Source of the DNA: Moniliophthora roreri
Taxonomy: Eukaryota; Basidiomycota; Agaricomycetes; Agaricales; Marasmiaceae
Reading direction: 5' to 3'
Length of the DNA stretch: 64,000 nucleotides
Assembly: GCA_001466705.2 (NCBI GenBank)
Contig: LATX02000089.1
Span: 930,001-994,000, forward strand
The notes under the pieces: generated by a model
The model's input: only the letters and a program-made list of their open reading frames with translations
Told to the model about the DNA's origin: nothing
Database searches by the model: none
Position numbers and translations under genes: made by a program
Shown here: piece by piece, positions 33,317 to 45,695 of the stretch
Position numbering within the stretch: the stretch's first letter is position 1
How the letters are laid out: the number at the start of each line of letters is the position of its first letter

Positions 33317-35519
33317 TCAATACGTGGACTCTTTGGCTTTGCACAGTACTCTTCCATCTGACTTGCGTTTTTGTGCACCAGTCAGTGACTGCTCCATCTC
33401 GACGATGCTATGCTTCATCGCCCCATCATTTGTCACACTCTTCCACTCCTCAATCTTCAGGGCATCCTCCAAGACTCCAACTGTCCACTCATGACTTTCC
33501 AGCTTCCTAAGCTCTGCAGCAACCTTCTCCACACTCTCCGTCTCCACCATCTGATAACACAGTTCGGACCCATATCGAAATCCAAATGCAACCCAAAGTT
33601 TGCGGAGTATGTTATGAGAGGCAGTTTGATGCAGTTTGATATCTACGATAGTCTGTGTCCCTGACATCAGGTATCTCTGCTTATCATCACCTCCCGTGCC
33701 GCCGATCCGACTGTCGAAGGCACGGAGGAATGCTGAGCGTGTATGGACTTTCGGCACATATCTAGCTGCAATCCACCCCAGAACTCAGACAAATGACTCA
33801 ATGTCGTCGCCAACAAGATGTTTTTCAGATACACCTGTCAGGATTCGGATCGAGATAGATGGCCACGTTCCCTGTGACATAACGATTCAGAAAATAATCT
33901 GAGAGATAAAATGCACGGCCTACTATTCGCTCGTAAGACCTGGCTTCTGTAGGTCGTCTATCAATGCGCTCTGACAATTCCCAGTCTATAAGAATACCAT
34001 CGAGAGTCCCGTTTTCTCTGACGATGAGGATATTTCCCACAGACACGTCCCTGTGCAGGACCCCCGCCTTAACCACGGGATCTTGATGCGCTAGGGGATA
34101 ATGAGAAGACGTCGAAAACGATGGAAAGACATTCACCAATGACACCGCAATATACTGCATTAGTGATTTCCCATGTGCAGGCAAACTGAGCCAATGGTTT
34201 ACCCAACGTGTCTAAAACCAACCGGTAGTGGTAGTGGATGCGGCACTTGATCTTATCCAACGCAGAGTGTTCGAATGTCCTTCCGCATCGTTGAAAGTCG
34301 TCGGGGACGTCACCTGCAGTGAGGAACCTTGCAATGTTGTGCACTCCTTTTTCATGCAGTAGTCTGTAGATGTCGCCCTCCTTTTCATATCCTTCGACAC
34401 GCCAAGTGTCCTTCAGCAGGACAATTTTGTGTCTCTGGCAGTCGTAAGCCCAAAAACACCGTGTACCGCGTCCTATAGGGAACCTGCAATGTGTAGTGAA
34501 CGGTTCGGCTACAATGTAGAAAGTTATCACCCCAGTGACATCGTCGGTAACAGAGACTGTATGAAGGGGAACAGTATCTGGGGAGGCTAAGGGCCTGGCG
34601 GGCACGGCTTGCTTCTTCGTCATTTGCCATCCGAACGAAGGTGTCGTCTATGCCGCACACGGGTTTATTGGCTTGGCCGAGACGCCAGAAAAATGATGGA
34701 AGCAAGTCCGACTGTGTATAGTCGAAAGAATCGGTGACGACGGTATGACTGCGAGACCAGCGGAGGAATCGACACCTACAATGGTTGATGAAGACGCTGA
34801 AGGAATGCGTCCTGAACTGGGTAGCCTGGATTGCATTGGCATAGAGTGTCAATTGACCTCTAGTATCGCGGCGCTTGAGGGCATCGCACTCGAAATATTA
34901 CTCACCGTTAACCGAGAAGGGTTCGTCTTCTGGTTTTAGTTTGAACTCCACGTAACCGATCATGGAATGAACTCAAGCAACGAGTTCATTTGGGCCGGTA
35001 ACATCATCCTTGTCGTAAATGCCACGATCGGGGCTGACATGTTTCCTCATGAAAACGCCAGACTTCGGCGATGTATTGTGTTGCGAGGCAGCAGGCGTCC
35101 ATAGAATGGTTCGAGTGCGCTAATCTTCCCTGGGATGAGTGAGAATTACCGGCCCACGACAAAGCTATACGCACAAAAGGGTCGTACATATCGACTTCCT
35201 TACTGCAATCTACCACCTCCTTTTTCAACGTTTTGAGAGCTTCCGCAGTTGGCGGCATGCTGGGGCCAGAATATGGGAGAAACATTCCGAGAAACTCGTG
35301 AGGATCAATTGGACCGGTCCATTTGCCCGACATTTCGTTGGCAGCCACTACCAAGGCAGGATCGTAGAAGATTGAATTAGATGTGCACGGTTCTGTATTA
35401 CTTATTCTTTGATGAAGAGGCGTATCCAGGGACGGCTCTAGACAGTCTGGGAATGGTATACTTGGCGGTAGAGAGTCGCCTTGCGTTGGAAGAGTCAGGG
35501 GAGTGGTTGCAGTCGTCAA
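33317..35519 (-). pseudogene. FunK1-type protein kinase, disrupted
   Basis: Family landmarks in order are the N-terminal WTGPIDPHEFLGMFLP, VEFKLKPEDEPFS, then LTLYANAIQATQFRTHSFS, LLPSFFWRLGQANKP, VLLKDTWRVEGYEKEGDIYR and the catalytic loop VLHRDVSVGNILI. The metal-binding-like LIDWELS, then GDDIESFV and a helical C-terminus follow. FunK1 is an expanded eukaryotic-like kinase family of mushrooms. Three breaks are seen: TGA at 34973-34975 between the DKDD and MIGYVEF segments; a 1-nt shift near 34575-34585 (QALSLP and DTVPLH lie in different frames); and TGA at 33786-33788 replacing the Trp of a VWVL-like motif. The first could be hidden by an unusual intron, the other two not easily. The HRDVSVGN core remains intact, so decay is recent. 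Confidence 0.78.
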
Positions 35520-35974
35520 GACAGTCTATGAACTCACTTGTATCTAATAAACTATTCCCGAACATCGCATGCAGTGAATATATCAGACATGTCGGTGAAT
35601 GACGGAGAATGAAGGTTACGCGGCCTGGGCGCTTAGACGCTTGTTTGCGCCCGAACACCCACTTGCGCCCGTCCACGCCCTTCCGCGCAAAAATTCCCGA
35701 GCCCGGCAGCGCGCACTAACACTGACAGTGAGTGAAAGTCCAACGCCGCATTCGACTCTGTCTGACGAGGGCTTGATACTGATGAGTATCATCTTCAGTC
35801 TTGGAATTGTGCAATCAGCTTGTTACTAATAGTCTTATCATTCTTGACGGTTTCCAGTCCTTCGACAAAGACGGCATCGGGATGACCACACCTTCTATCA
35901 CTTTCATGCCTTTTCTGCAAGATAAACTATTTATTTTACTGCACAGGGAGATGAATGGGATAAATTTCAACAAC
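35520..35974. other. Spacer upstream of the FunK1 relic
   Basis: About 450 nt with no supported gene; only short frames with no family resemblance. Confidence 0.4.
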
Positions 35975-36420
35975 TCATTTCCTGGGTCCGAAATCCTCCT
36001 CTCCACTTTCAATTTTTCGGGGCTTCTTTGCTGAAGACCGTCTACTATAGCTGCATTTCCGCTGGATGTCGATACTTCTGAACATTCGAATATGATCGAA
36101 TGAATGTTCCGAGTACAAAAGGTTGGCGGAAATCTGCAGTAAAAGTAGTAGAAAGCGACTGAAACGTACCGTGTAGAAATCCTGATCAGTGATCGGCGGC
36201 TCAATGCTGTTGTGAATGCTGCAAATATTGGATGGCTAAAAGACAGAGATTGCGAGGTGGCTACAAGTACTGCGCGGTCAACACTCGTACCTGCAAGCAT
36301 CATACAGTATGTAGAATCGGATTTATTCGCTAGGCTAGGCTCTAGCGTGCACAAACTTGAAGAACAGATGTCCGAGTGGTCTTGGAGGACCCTGCCCTGA
36401 AGATTCGAGGCGGAGCACAT
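35975..36420 (-). CDS. Possible small unrecognised gene
   Basis: The minus strand from an ATG at 36420 reads MCSASNLQGRVLQDHSD and reaches a donor GTACGA. A later exon gives NICSIHNSIEPPITDQDFYT ahead of a GTACGT donor. The last gives LYSEHSFDHIRMFRSIDIQR and ends EEDFGPRK at TGA 35975-35977. Frame continuity across the first intron is not settled, so the start is doubtful. No family is recognised. Confidence 0.33.
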
Positions 36421-36656
36421 GGTGCACGGATCACAGACCAAGCTACAACGGAGGTCACAGAAACGTAGGTCAGGAGACAAGTTGGGCTTCCTCGTCCATA
36501 GTTAGTTTATGCCAAGCATCCAGCAAAAAAAAAAAGTAGCAACACGTTGCAATTGAAAGTGCTAGCAAAGCATGTAGAGATGTAAATTATAACGAACGAT
36601 ATACATGTATCTTGCGCATAGGTATCAACTAAGCAGGCCCCGAAATCTACATTCTA

Positions 36657-39424
36657 CTACAACCCCCCAAATCTAAAGGCACCAAGACCGTTAGGATCTG
36701 CCGTCGTAGGAGGTTCACATACTCCCGGCCCAGGTTCACCTTCACTCGGTGTCGCAATCAACTACGCACGTACGTCATCAGTACACACCACAGAAAGAAC
36801 AAAAAAAAAAGACGACATACTTGCACAGTCTGCACCGTCGTAAACACACAAGTCGCCAACCCAAACACAATCATCGCCATATCCGCCACTTTTTGTTTCC
36901 TACTATGCGCACAGGCTCTATAATGCAACATGGCAGGGTAGACGTAACATAGGGGGACACATGCAAAGCAGCCGACGAGGGCGACGAATTTGTCAAGGTC
37001 TTTGGCACCGAGGATGGCTAGGCCGGCGGTTATGAATACGATCAAGAATCTGGTGGGGGTGGGGGTGGGGGTGTGGGGATAGGGGTGTGTATGTCAATTT
37101 CCGGATAGGACGTATGGGTAGTAAGGACCGCACGTACCGGAAAACATTCTTCAACCACTTCACTTTAACACTACCCTTTCCACTCCTTACGAAGATCCCG
37201 TTTTCTAAAATCTTAATGGCAGGGAAGAGTTGGAGTGGGACGGAGAGCATGATTGCCAATGAATAGAGGACTTGGACCTTTTTGTGCATTAGCGTTGGTG
37301 TATGAACATGTGAGCAAAAGAAATGAGACGTACCGCTTGAACCATCTTACTCGCCGGGTTCAAATTAACCAAGACTACAGCATGGATTTCAGATCCAAAG
37401 GTTAGGTATGCAAGGATACCTGCACCGCCAAAGAGGACTACACACACGTGCGTGTGTATGTTAATACGTATTTCTGTGTGGGAGTAAGAAGAAAGTAGTG
37501 CGTACCTAGTAGAAATGCCATAACACCCGTCAACACCTTTGGAAACTTGCGTGGTTCGCGCATCGAATCTGTTATCGGTACAATCTACCACCATTACCAC
37601 CCTTTCATCAGCCCCCCCGCGTAGTCATTAGGAGTAACAAGACCAACTCACCAACCCAATCCCTTCAAAGGAAAATACGGCCGTTCCCACAAACAAACTT
37701 GCCTTGCCCCAATTCACCAATTGGACCTCTCTAGTCCCACGTTCTACAATCAAGGAAATCTCGCTCCCAAAGATGTATATGAGCCCGGCAACGATGAACG
37801 CATCCGCAATAAGCGCTGTCGTACTCAACTTTGCAATATCCCGGACAAGAGATAAAGGAAGGAATACGAGCGTTTGTACGAGGATGAGCGTGCGCACAGG
37901 GATATTGTGCACGCAGTTTGTTACACCGAGGACAAACGACTGTAGGTTCTCGGCAACGAAAATGATGTAGGCGCCTACGAAACCTACTTGAGAGATGACG
38001 ATGGATCCGAGGATGAGTTGACGCATCCAGTTCCCGTAGAGGGCCCCGCCAATGTCACCAAAGGAGCCTGGGACGACTAGTTTGGCTTTGACGAGGAGGA
38101 GGAAGGAGTGTAGGGAGATGACGGCAATGAAGATGAAGACGAGGGAAGAGAAGAGGATGCCTCCGTTAAAGAATCTGTGTGGGACATGGTGTTAGGCGAG
38201 GTGTTTACAGTAATCTATGTGTACGCACGCTTTGCCGAGGAATAGAACACCTGTTCCGACGAATCCTTTGAGGAGCTACGTATCATTGGTGTCAAAGAAG
38301 TAGCGGGTAAAATGGAAGGTATGCCCACCATAAGAACTGCCTGAGTAACAGTAGCATTCCCATGCGAAACAGAAGTCGCTCGTCTCCTCGACCTTGACCT
38401 CGAAAGAGACCTACTGTGACTCCTCTTACCTCCCAAAAGCGGAGACGTTTCCGTTTCATCAACCTCACCGAATCCCGCACTAGGACCACTAGACGGCCCC
38501 GCAACCTGTTGTTCTTCATCCTCCTTCTCTTCATCCTCTTCATCCTCTTCCAAGTCCTCTCCAGCGAAATGACCATACAAGAACAAAAAGTCGATAAAAT
38601 TGTTCAAGACACGCGGTGGTTCGTCCAGTCCTTGTTCGTTAGCACGTAGCAAGACGTAATTCCTTCGAAAGCCACCTGGTTCGTGGATATGCTCGAAAGC
38701 GGGATCTGCAGGTTGGGTTGTGGAGGGAATATGGAAGGATTGAGAACGAACACGGGCGGCTTGACGTTGGGCGTTGGAGTGCCATTTGTAAATGTCGTGC
38801 CTGTGGGAAAGGTGTGAGCGACTTTTGCCTGAGTATATAAAGGCAAGGGCGGGCGGGTACGTACGTGACATCTGCACCTGGAGCATGATATGGAATGGGG
38901 AAAGGTTCAGAATCTTCTCGTGAAAGGACAGTACGGTCTGGGGTAGCGTTGCCGCTGCTGCGTTGCGAGTTGGATGAACGACGGGACATAGCGGGTACAG
39001 CCAGTTCATCCTGCTGCTGCTGCAATTCACGGTCTCTCTCTTCTCTAGAAACCAAATGTCTCCTCAAAATCTTTGCCTTTTCCTCGTCAGGCAAGTCGTC
39101 GAGGTCAAAGGACGGGATCATCGGGCTTCCGCTTCCGGAACCACTTCCTCTAGCGGCCGTAGTTGTAGGTCTGGGAGCCGGACGTAGAGGAGATGCATCG
39201 TTGGGAAGAGGTGTTGAAGAGAGAGCAGGAGATGAAGAGCCTGGTCTGGGTGTATTGCCAATGCTGCGAGGAGGAATGTTGAGAGGAGGAGTACCAGAGT
39301 ATTGAGCGCGGAGATTATTGCGGATGTCGACGCTACTGGCGAATGAACGAGAGACGTTGTTGTTGTTGTTTGAGTCATCGTTGAGAATGGGTGGACGAAT
39401 GTTTACAGGACGTGGGGACGACAT
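36657..39424 (-). CDS. AVT3/AVT4-like vacuolar amino acid transporter
   Basis: A minus-strand gene with about eight exons and over 700 residues. A long disordered N-terminus (MSSPRPVNIRPPILNDDSN; SGSGSGSPMIPSFDLDDLPD) is followed by PFAEHIHEPGGFRRNYVLLR-like linker sequence, acidic runs (EEDEEDEEKEDEE) and an Arg/Ser stretch (SRSLSRSRSRRR). The AAAP transport core is LLKGFVGTGVLFLGKA, then GNWMRQLILGSIVISQVGFV, LSTTALIADAFIVAGLIYIF, VQLVNWGKASLFVGTAVFSF, and VLYSLAIMLSVPLQLFPAIK. The end is GVCEPPTTADPNGLGAFRFG with TAG at 36657-36659. Yeast relatives export amino acids from the vacuole. Pieces of this gene recur at 44.2, 47.3 and 50.6 kb as broken copies, including its promoter and an intron border, so this is the parent locus of the duplications. 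Confidence 0.85.
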
Positions 39425-41502
39425 GCTAGTCGAATGAAATGAGCGAGTCAGTGACGGAACCCTGAAAGACCCTTTTGGCTTTGGGCGTTCTTTATGGGCG
39501 TTTTACTCACGTGTATGTACTCGTCCGCAGCAGTCCGCTCAACTCGGAAAGTTGCACTGGGTCACAGTCCTTGTAGCAGTAGCTCATCCAATTATCACAT
39601 AGGATTGGGCCTCGCTGAGGCGGAAGCTGAACCTGAAGTTATATACTTGCATGAAATGAAATTCATACTACAAGAAAATACAAGGCAGAGACAAACCAGA
39701 CATAAGATCCTCTAGAATAAAGAATTAAGCAAGTTTTGTTACTTATATGTTTACTTTTCTAAACTGAGGCTGAGATTGTTCACTGCTTGCTACCCCCACT
39801 ATGTGAGCAGTGAGATAGCAGCACAGCTGCCTTTTAAAAAAAAAAAAGGTATGTGAATTAATAACTAGAAATTATTTATCCACGAGGCACATGATGTGGG
39901 GAGGGAAGCAACGAAACGGTCCATTACCTTAGAAAAGGGACAACGAGCATCAACAGTAAATGATATCGGAAGGCCTGAGACGAATACAGGCATGAGCGAC
40001 GAGGGCGGCGAACAAGGAGCGACAACGAGAGTTCCACACAAGCACGTGAATCCGCCCAAAAAAGGGTATTTACATGTATTGACAAATCGCCTCGATCAGA
40101 AGTGAGCATACAGCCGAACCTTCAGGTTCAGGTTCAGCAATGACATTCCTGATCTAGCATTGCACGGCCGCACCAACAGTCTCGTTACTAGGTATGTATT
40201 ACTTCGACGCTCTATCACTCATCCATCAATCGGTCCACTGTCTCTACAGAAAGCTTCACGCGCGCAGTCGATGATGTGCAAATGAAACCATTCGAATGTG
40301 ATTTGGTGCAACATCATAGCCTGTGCACGACTTAGCGGCCCTTTCAACAGTATTCAAGTTCACAGGCTGCCCTGCAAAGTGCTAGGTACTGTTGAATCTG
40401 ATTGCCGTACTTTATACCATGGTGTCGGGCTGAGCAGGCATGAGCATTGAGGGGCGTAATGGGTTAGGTTAGGTTAGGTTAGGTTGGGCGTTAGCGGTTA
40501 GGTGTTAGGTGTTAGGTGGGTCTATTGCCAAAAGGGTAGGAGTGCTGTTAAAAAAAGTTAGTGCAGCTCCTTCAATGTGGCTTACTTGGCGTGGAACTGT
40601 GGTGCAATTGGTGGAACCGGCCGCAGGGCAGGGGCAGAAGGGGTGGACGATCTTGATTGTATCATCCCCCATCGAGTCGCACCATACACATACCGATTCA
40701 CAGCAACTTGCAGGTCTTCGCTTCGTCGTATCTTTCCCTTTTCGAAAATTATACATGACAATCACCTTGGTCCAGGAGGAAAATTCGTGACTTCTGCTAA
40801 TCCCCGAAGCTGAAGCATCCTCCGCCATGCACGGGATACAAAGAGGACCCTCACGATACTGAAAGCTTGACATCCATTTCTGCCTCGACGAAATACCTGG
40901 ATGGTACTTTGTACGTGTCTACAAGCATCCGTGGTCAGGAACTCATCCTTTACGAGCAGATTAACCCTCGGCATTCATACCTAGAATCGAGTCATCACAT
41001 TGAATACAGTACGAATATCAGGCATTGGTTAGCCTCGGCTAGTATTTTTGCCGATTTCAAAGAGAAGCACCTGTCTTGTCGTTTTGGATCACAAGGTGCA
41101 AAGTCTTACTCTTCTCCAGTAGCTGGAAAATTGGCGGAACTTATCTGTACATGTCCCGTGGCCCATTTATGTGTAAAGGCCAGGCTACTACCTGTCCGGG
41201 TCAGAGCCCCAAAATAATCTTATGTTACGCCACTTGCCTGTGTTGGTCTCCGGTGAATAGTTATACCCTGTTGCGTCAGTCATTGGTCGATATTAACATA
41301 GATTGCGGGGTCCGGTGCTCGACAGGCATAATGACTGATGTGGCACAACTATTTGAAATAGAAAAGCGTTGATTACATTGGGAAGGCTCATCTGATTATC
41401 CCAACAACTCTACCTGTCTGGAGAACAATCGTGGACATGGATCGTGTATTCCAGCTGTCAATCCCAAGAAGAGGGTCATGACGGACTTGGGTCTGCGTTC
41501 TG
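39425..41502. other. Spacer: AVT promoter and decarboxylase copy 1 upstream block
   Basis: About 2 kb without a supported gene. 39425-39550 holds the AVT promoter, repeated near 44430-44530. From about 40150 the sequence is repeated upstream of decarboxylase copies 2 (from about 46665) and 3 (from about 51730). Shared landmarks are a GCACGGCCG tract, a CACAGGCTGCCC tract and the TCCTCCGCCATGCA stretch. Confidence 0.5.
40463..40485 (+). repeat. Short TTAGG pentamer array
   Basis: TTAGG is repeated about four to five times in tandem and then grades into GGTTAGGTGTTAGG. The matching sites in the other two duplicated blocks (46925 and 52240) have a single unit, so the array expanded in copy 1. 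It differs from the fungal telomere unit TTAGGG and is likely a microsatellite. Confidence 0.7.
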
Positions 41503-41510
41503 CATAAATA
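41503..41510 (+). promoter_or_regulatory. TATA box, decarboxylase copy 1
   Basis: CATAAATA lies 144 nt before the ATG, at the same distance as in copy 2 and nearly the same in copy 3. Between it and the ATG a GTACGT...TTCCAG pair could mark a 5' leader intron. Confidence 0.55.
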
Positions 41511-41653
41511 CCTGCAGGATATGGCTGAACGACCTCAACTCGATATCCTCTTTCAAGTTCTGCAACCTATTCTCTACTCTCAATTGACAAACTGTACGTC
41601 GAGCTCATGGATCTAATTCGTCGGCTGTATCTGACCGTTCGTTCCAGTCAATC

Positions 41654-43026
41654 ATGTCGACCACGACGCGTCCTCCCGTCGATGCTTTCCGTCGTGCAGG
41701 ATGGCTTCCTATCTCTCACGAAGTCTATAATGACTATATCAAAAAGTTGAAGAAGGCAATTACCGGACCCGCTAGAAAGATGCCTGGCCCCGGCACCATC
41801 TATGACAGCGTCGGCGATGCCCCTGAACTACTTGAGCCCGTCAAAGAGTTCAAGGAGTTCATCGAGACCAACGCTGTTGTCTATACGGACGTCGTTCGTA
41901 TGTTTGACGGGATAACTGAGTTTGTGCGTACTGCTCCATCTTCCTTACAAGTTCTCACTAATACTGGGATGTTCTCTAGCCGTCCACGTACCAGGAGATG
42001 CTCCTCGTATTCAATAAGATCTTCCGCGAGGCTCCCGAGTTCGGCTCTCTTGGTCCTCCCATGTACATGGCCATGGCCAGGGTCATGAACACAGAGGGTG
42101 GCTTCTCCGCCTTCACAAAGCAGATCTTCAATCACTACATGAAGAAGATGCTGAAGACATGGGAGCTGTACCTCTTGTCAAAGGACTCGACCGATGTCCT
42201 TAATACTGATGTCGGAGGATGGTTCAGCGACAAAGCCATAGAGGCGATGATGAAGGAATACCCCAATAGGACATTCGAGGAGGTTTTCATCTGCGATCGC
42301 ACTAAACCTGCTTGGGATTTCAAATCCTACGAAGATTTCTTCAACCGCCGCTTCCGCACACCCGAAGTTGATCGTCCCACAGGCGATATCAACAACCTCA
42401 CTATCGTCAGCGCAGCCTGTGAATCCGCTCTATACGCGATCAAGATTAATGTCCAAAAGACCGACGAATTGTTCATCAAGGATGAAGCTTACTCCCTCGT
42501 TCATTTACTTGCCAATGACGAATCCGTCGATTCCTTCGTAGGCGGCACTGTCATTCAGTCCTTCCTCAACACCACCGGTTATCACCGTTGGCATACCCCT
42601 GTAAACGGCGTCATCAAGAAGATTGTCGAGGTTCCAGGCACGTACTTTGCTCAAGCACCATCCACCATCGGATATCCCATCCCCGACGATGATTCCGCCC
42701 TTCCTCCATACTTGCAGTCCCTTACGTACTTTGCCAACACCGCTGCTCGCCAACTCATTTACATCCAGGCTGACAACGCGAGCATTGGCCTCGTATGCTT
42801 CATTGCCATCGGTATGACCGAGATCTCCAGTTGCCAGGCTACTGTCTTTGAAGGCCAGCATGTCAACCGTGGCGAGGAGTTGGGCATGTTCCATTTCGGT
42901 GGATCTTCGAGTGCATTGGTGTTCAATAAAGGAGCAAATATCCAGGTTGGCAGCGAATACACAACGCCAGGAGCTCACCTCCCTATTAACGCGCCCATTG
43001 CCGCCGCTACTCCTCCTCCTTCCTAA
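41654..43026 (+). CDS. PsiD/tryptophan-decarboxylase-like pyruvoyl decarboxylase, copy 1
   Basis: Two exons, 41654-41923 and 41980-43026, giving 438 aa. The N-terminal PSD-associated domain (FRRAGWLPISHEVYNDYIKK; ELLEPVKEFKEFIETNAVVY) precedes a phosphatidylserine decarboxylase-family catalytic domain. Strong landmarks are SYEDFFNRRFRTPEVDRPTG, TIVSAACESALYAI, YHRWHTPVNGVIKKI, VPGTYFAQAPSTIG, GMTEISSCQATVFEGQHVNR and LGMFHFGGSSSALVF. The GGSS is the self-cleavage site whose serine becomes the pyruvoyl cofactor. The whole pattern and length match the soluble fungal group that includes PsiD and CsTDC, which decarboxylate L-tryptophan, rather than mitochondrial PSD: no transit peptide is present. 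Substrate is inferred from family. No membrane helix. Confidence 0.9.
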
Positions 43027-44230
43027 ATACGCCAGGTACGTGGTTTCCCTTACTCGATGAGAATACCCTGGTGACAATCGTTTGCAGTGCTCCTTTGATC
43101 AAGCTGTATAAGAAAGTGTCCCATTGAATGTACAATATGTAACAACGCTGTCATCATCGTTCATCAGTGTTGTCTAGGTATTCTGCCGTATGAATATGAC
43201 CAAGTTGTAACACTAGAAAACGCATTGCATGCCTGATGAGCAGCTGAGATATGCAAGAGATGCATCGAAAACGAGAACGCGACGCGTTCTGGCGCGTCAA
43301 AAAGGTGATGGGAAAAAACTGAGTCGGTGTTTGAACTGGCTAATTATGGGAGTGTTGTGGAACGGGGCGGGATAGAGCCTGAAGACCCTGAAGGTTCCCA
43401 GTGATCCCTTTTAAATTGTGGCATTCTATCTCACTCTCTCAGTCAGAGCGTCCACTCATCGTCACCTCTCAAATATACTATCTATCATTCACCTTAGTCT
43501 CGCTTAGCTAAATAGCCAGGTATAGTGGTGACGGTCAACCGGTTGGCTAGTTCGTCGACCGCTCAACATCGGTGAGCACACCCAGTGACCCACTCAGTTA
43601 ACTAGACATTTGTTTGAGTCGAATAAGATGCCGAATAGGTCAAGCAATGTTGCATTACTTCAGAATCCGATCGTAACAGTACGGTTAATGGAGCGAGCGC
43701 CGATGTTCTGGGGATCTGATAAGTATGAGGATGCGGAATGCGATGGATAGAGCATGTAATCTTCACGTTGAACTCTGAGAATATACGTAGATCTTCTCGG
43801 TCAAAATGTCTCTGACCAATGTGAGGCAGATGCTTGAGAAGGTGCCATGTATCCATTCACTTGTGCCCGCCCAACGACAACGCAGCCTCAGCCCCCCATT
43901 ACACCCAGCATACTCTCCCCTACTACCACAAGTCAATATCCCAGCCAAATTCGCGTCCGCCTCCATGAGTATCCCGACGGCACCGACAGCATTGTGATTT
44001 TGCGTTGCAAGCGCGCTTCTTCTTTCACGATGCAGCTTGGGCTCCCGAAATTGCGAGAGACAACGAGTCTGTTAAATGGCCACGGGTATTGTTATCAATA
44101 ATCGGTGAATGTGCGAAGAACATGCGTTTTGAATAGTCTCGGGGTAACATTACTGTTGCCACATTGGGAGTTGTGTACGTTGAGTGGCCGACGGGATAAG
44201 GTGGGCAAGGGAGAGTCAATTCAAAGTATT
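43027..44230. repeat. Duplicated 3' flank of decarboxylase copy 1
   Basis: This block is repeated after copy 2 (49123-50370), and its 43318-43680 part is repeated in mutated form at 60895-61690. It includes a 300-nt stretch open on both strands (about 43806-44100, minus reading EADANLAGILTCGSRGEY). Relative to copy 2 it lacks about 31 nt near 44033, probably lost by slippage between two CAGCTTGGG-like repeats. No gene is claimed here. Confidence 0.6.
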
Positions 44231-44234
44231 ATTA

Positions 44235-44540
44235 ATGTTATTCACGCTTACCTTCTTCCCTAGAGACCAAGTGCCTACGAGGAGCTCTAGCTTTTTTGGC
44301 AGGCTGTCGAGGCCCAAGGGCGGTGTCGTAGGTTCGGGAGCAGGACGTAGAGGTGATCCATCATTAGAAAAGGGTGTTGAGAAGAGCGTGGCTTTGGAGT
44401 GTTGCCAATACTGCGAGCAGGGATGTTGAGAGCGAGTCAGTGACGGAACCCTGAAAGACCCTTTTGGCAAGAAGCCTTTGACGCCTTTGACGCTTTTTAT
44501 GGGCGTTCTACTCACGTGTATGGTAGTCCGCTCAACTTGG
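44235..44540 (-). pseudogene. AVT gene 5' fragment 1
   Basis: The minus strand resembles the AVT N-terminus (SNDGSPLRPAPEPTTPPLGL against SPLRPAPRPTTT in the parent) and the following SREERD-like segment. Next to it lies the AVT upstream sequence, GAGTCAGTGACGGAACCC and CTCACGTGTATG, also found at 39446-39520. There is no ATG in frame and the copy is diverged. It is a broken DNA-level duplicate. Confidence 0.65.
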
Positions 44541-45687
44541 CCTCCTGTAAGCAGACTCGATCGCTCGTTCCTTGCTGCGTGTTACCCGTAGTTGACTTGT
44601 TAGCCGAATACACCCGTTATACCAGCTCTCCCTGCGTACAAGAGTGTTCTATACCCCGCAAAAAAATTCCAAATCGTCCCGTTCAAGTTCGAGCAGCCTT
44701 TGATTGAGCTGCCAATGGTCAGGTAGCTCATAATCAGTCACGGGAGTGCCGTTGAGCAGCTTGGAACCAAATGGTAGGCGGGATTGGGTTTATTTTCTAA
44801 CCCTACCCTGTCCCTTTTACGGCACCCATGGCCTCCAACTGGTGGACTTTGCACTCTTTCTGTCCCCTTCTCCGTGCCTTTCATGGTGCTTAAGCCCACT
44901 GTGATACACGTCCAATGAGTCCAACACGTGGGATTCAAGTGTATACTGTATGAATCTTTCCTTTTTTATTTTTTCTCAGGTGACAGAGAAAACCGTTTTT
45001 TGCCATGCGGCGGCGGCGTCGCAGGCTGCAAGAATGTCGAGGGAGATAATACATCAGACACAGGTTGGATCCCGGAGATCTTATGGTCCAAAATACAGAG
45101 TAGCCCTCATAGACGATCCTGAAAATCATTGGCCGCTAAGAAATCCTCACTCGTAAGGACTATGTCAGATATAAGGCATGACATATCACTCAGTTTGGGG
45201 CCGAGCGACTGAATTTCATGCAAAAAAGAGCACGGCCTTGCTCTAGAACTCCCTTGTGTGCCTTGGACTCTGTATGGGGTGAATTGGGAGCGGAAGAAGA
45301 CAATGACATAGAGGTATGTTTTTTACATTGTTTCTTGGAGGTTTGAGTGTTTCGTGCACCATTATATCGGTCTGCAGTCGAGGACGCGTCAAAGACACGT
45401 TCTCGATGCTCTGGGCAATTTTTTGTCGTTTGCTCCGAGACCGACTAATTTTTTTTATTCAATGCGCCTGGCGGGCTCTCAAGGATGGAGAACGCCGGTC
45501 AAAGCAATTTAACGCTACAGAAGCAGCGGATTTCAGTGAAGCAATGAGTTACCACCTCGGAGGTGGTTTACTAATGTTTTTTTCCCTTTCCAGTATCCCA
45601 TTCCATCATATCATATACATAAGCATAATGTACATATCTTGTAGTCTATGATACTCAGAAAGCGCAGAAAAACATATCCATATATGG
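44541..45687. other. Spacer between AVT fragment and hAT-like element
   Basis: About 1.1 kb with only short frames and no family resemblance. Nothing supported. Confidence 0.4.
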
Positions 45688-45695
45688 TACGGAGG

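Noticed and set aside
40463..40485. Telomere-like array
   Set aside because: The unit is TTAGG rather than TTAGGG, the run is very short, and single units occur at the same place in the other blocks.
41521..41660. Upstream ATG frame (MAERPQLDILFQVLQP) before each decarboxylase
   Set aside because: Conserved in all three copies, but the ATG lies only about 11 nt past the TATA box, so it is probably not in the mRNA, and its frame does not match the main start. Shared by duplication rather than selection.
43763..44101. Open frames on both strands in the duplicated flank
   Set aside because: Neither strand has a start plus splice sites or a family match, and the two copies differ by a 31-nt gap that breaks the frame.
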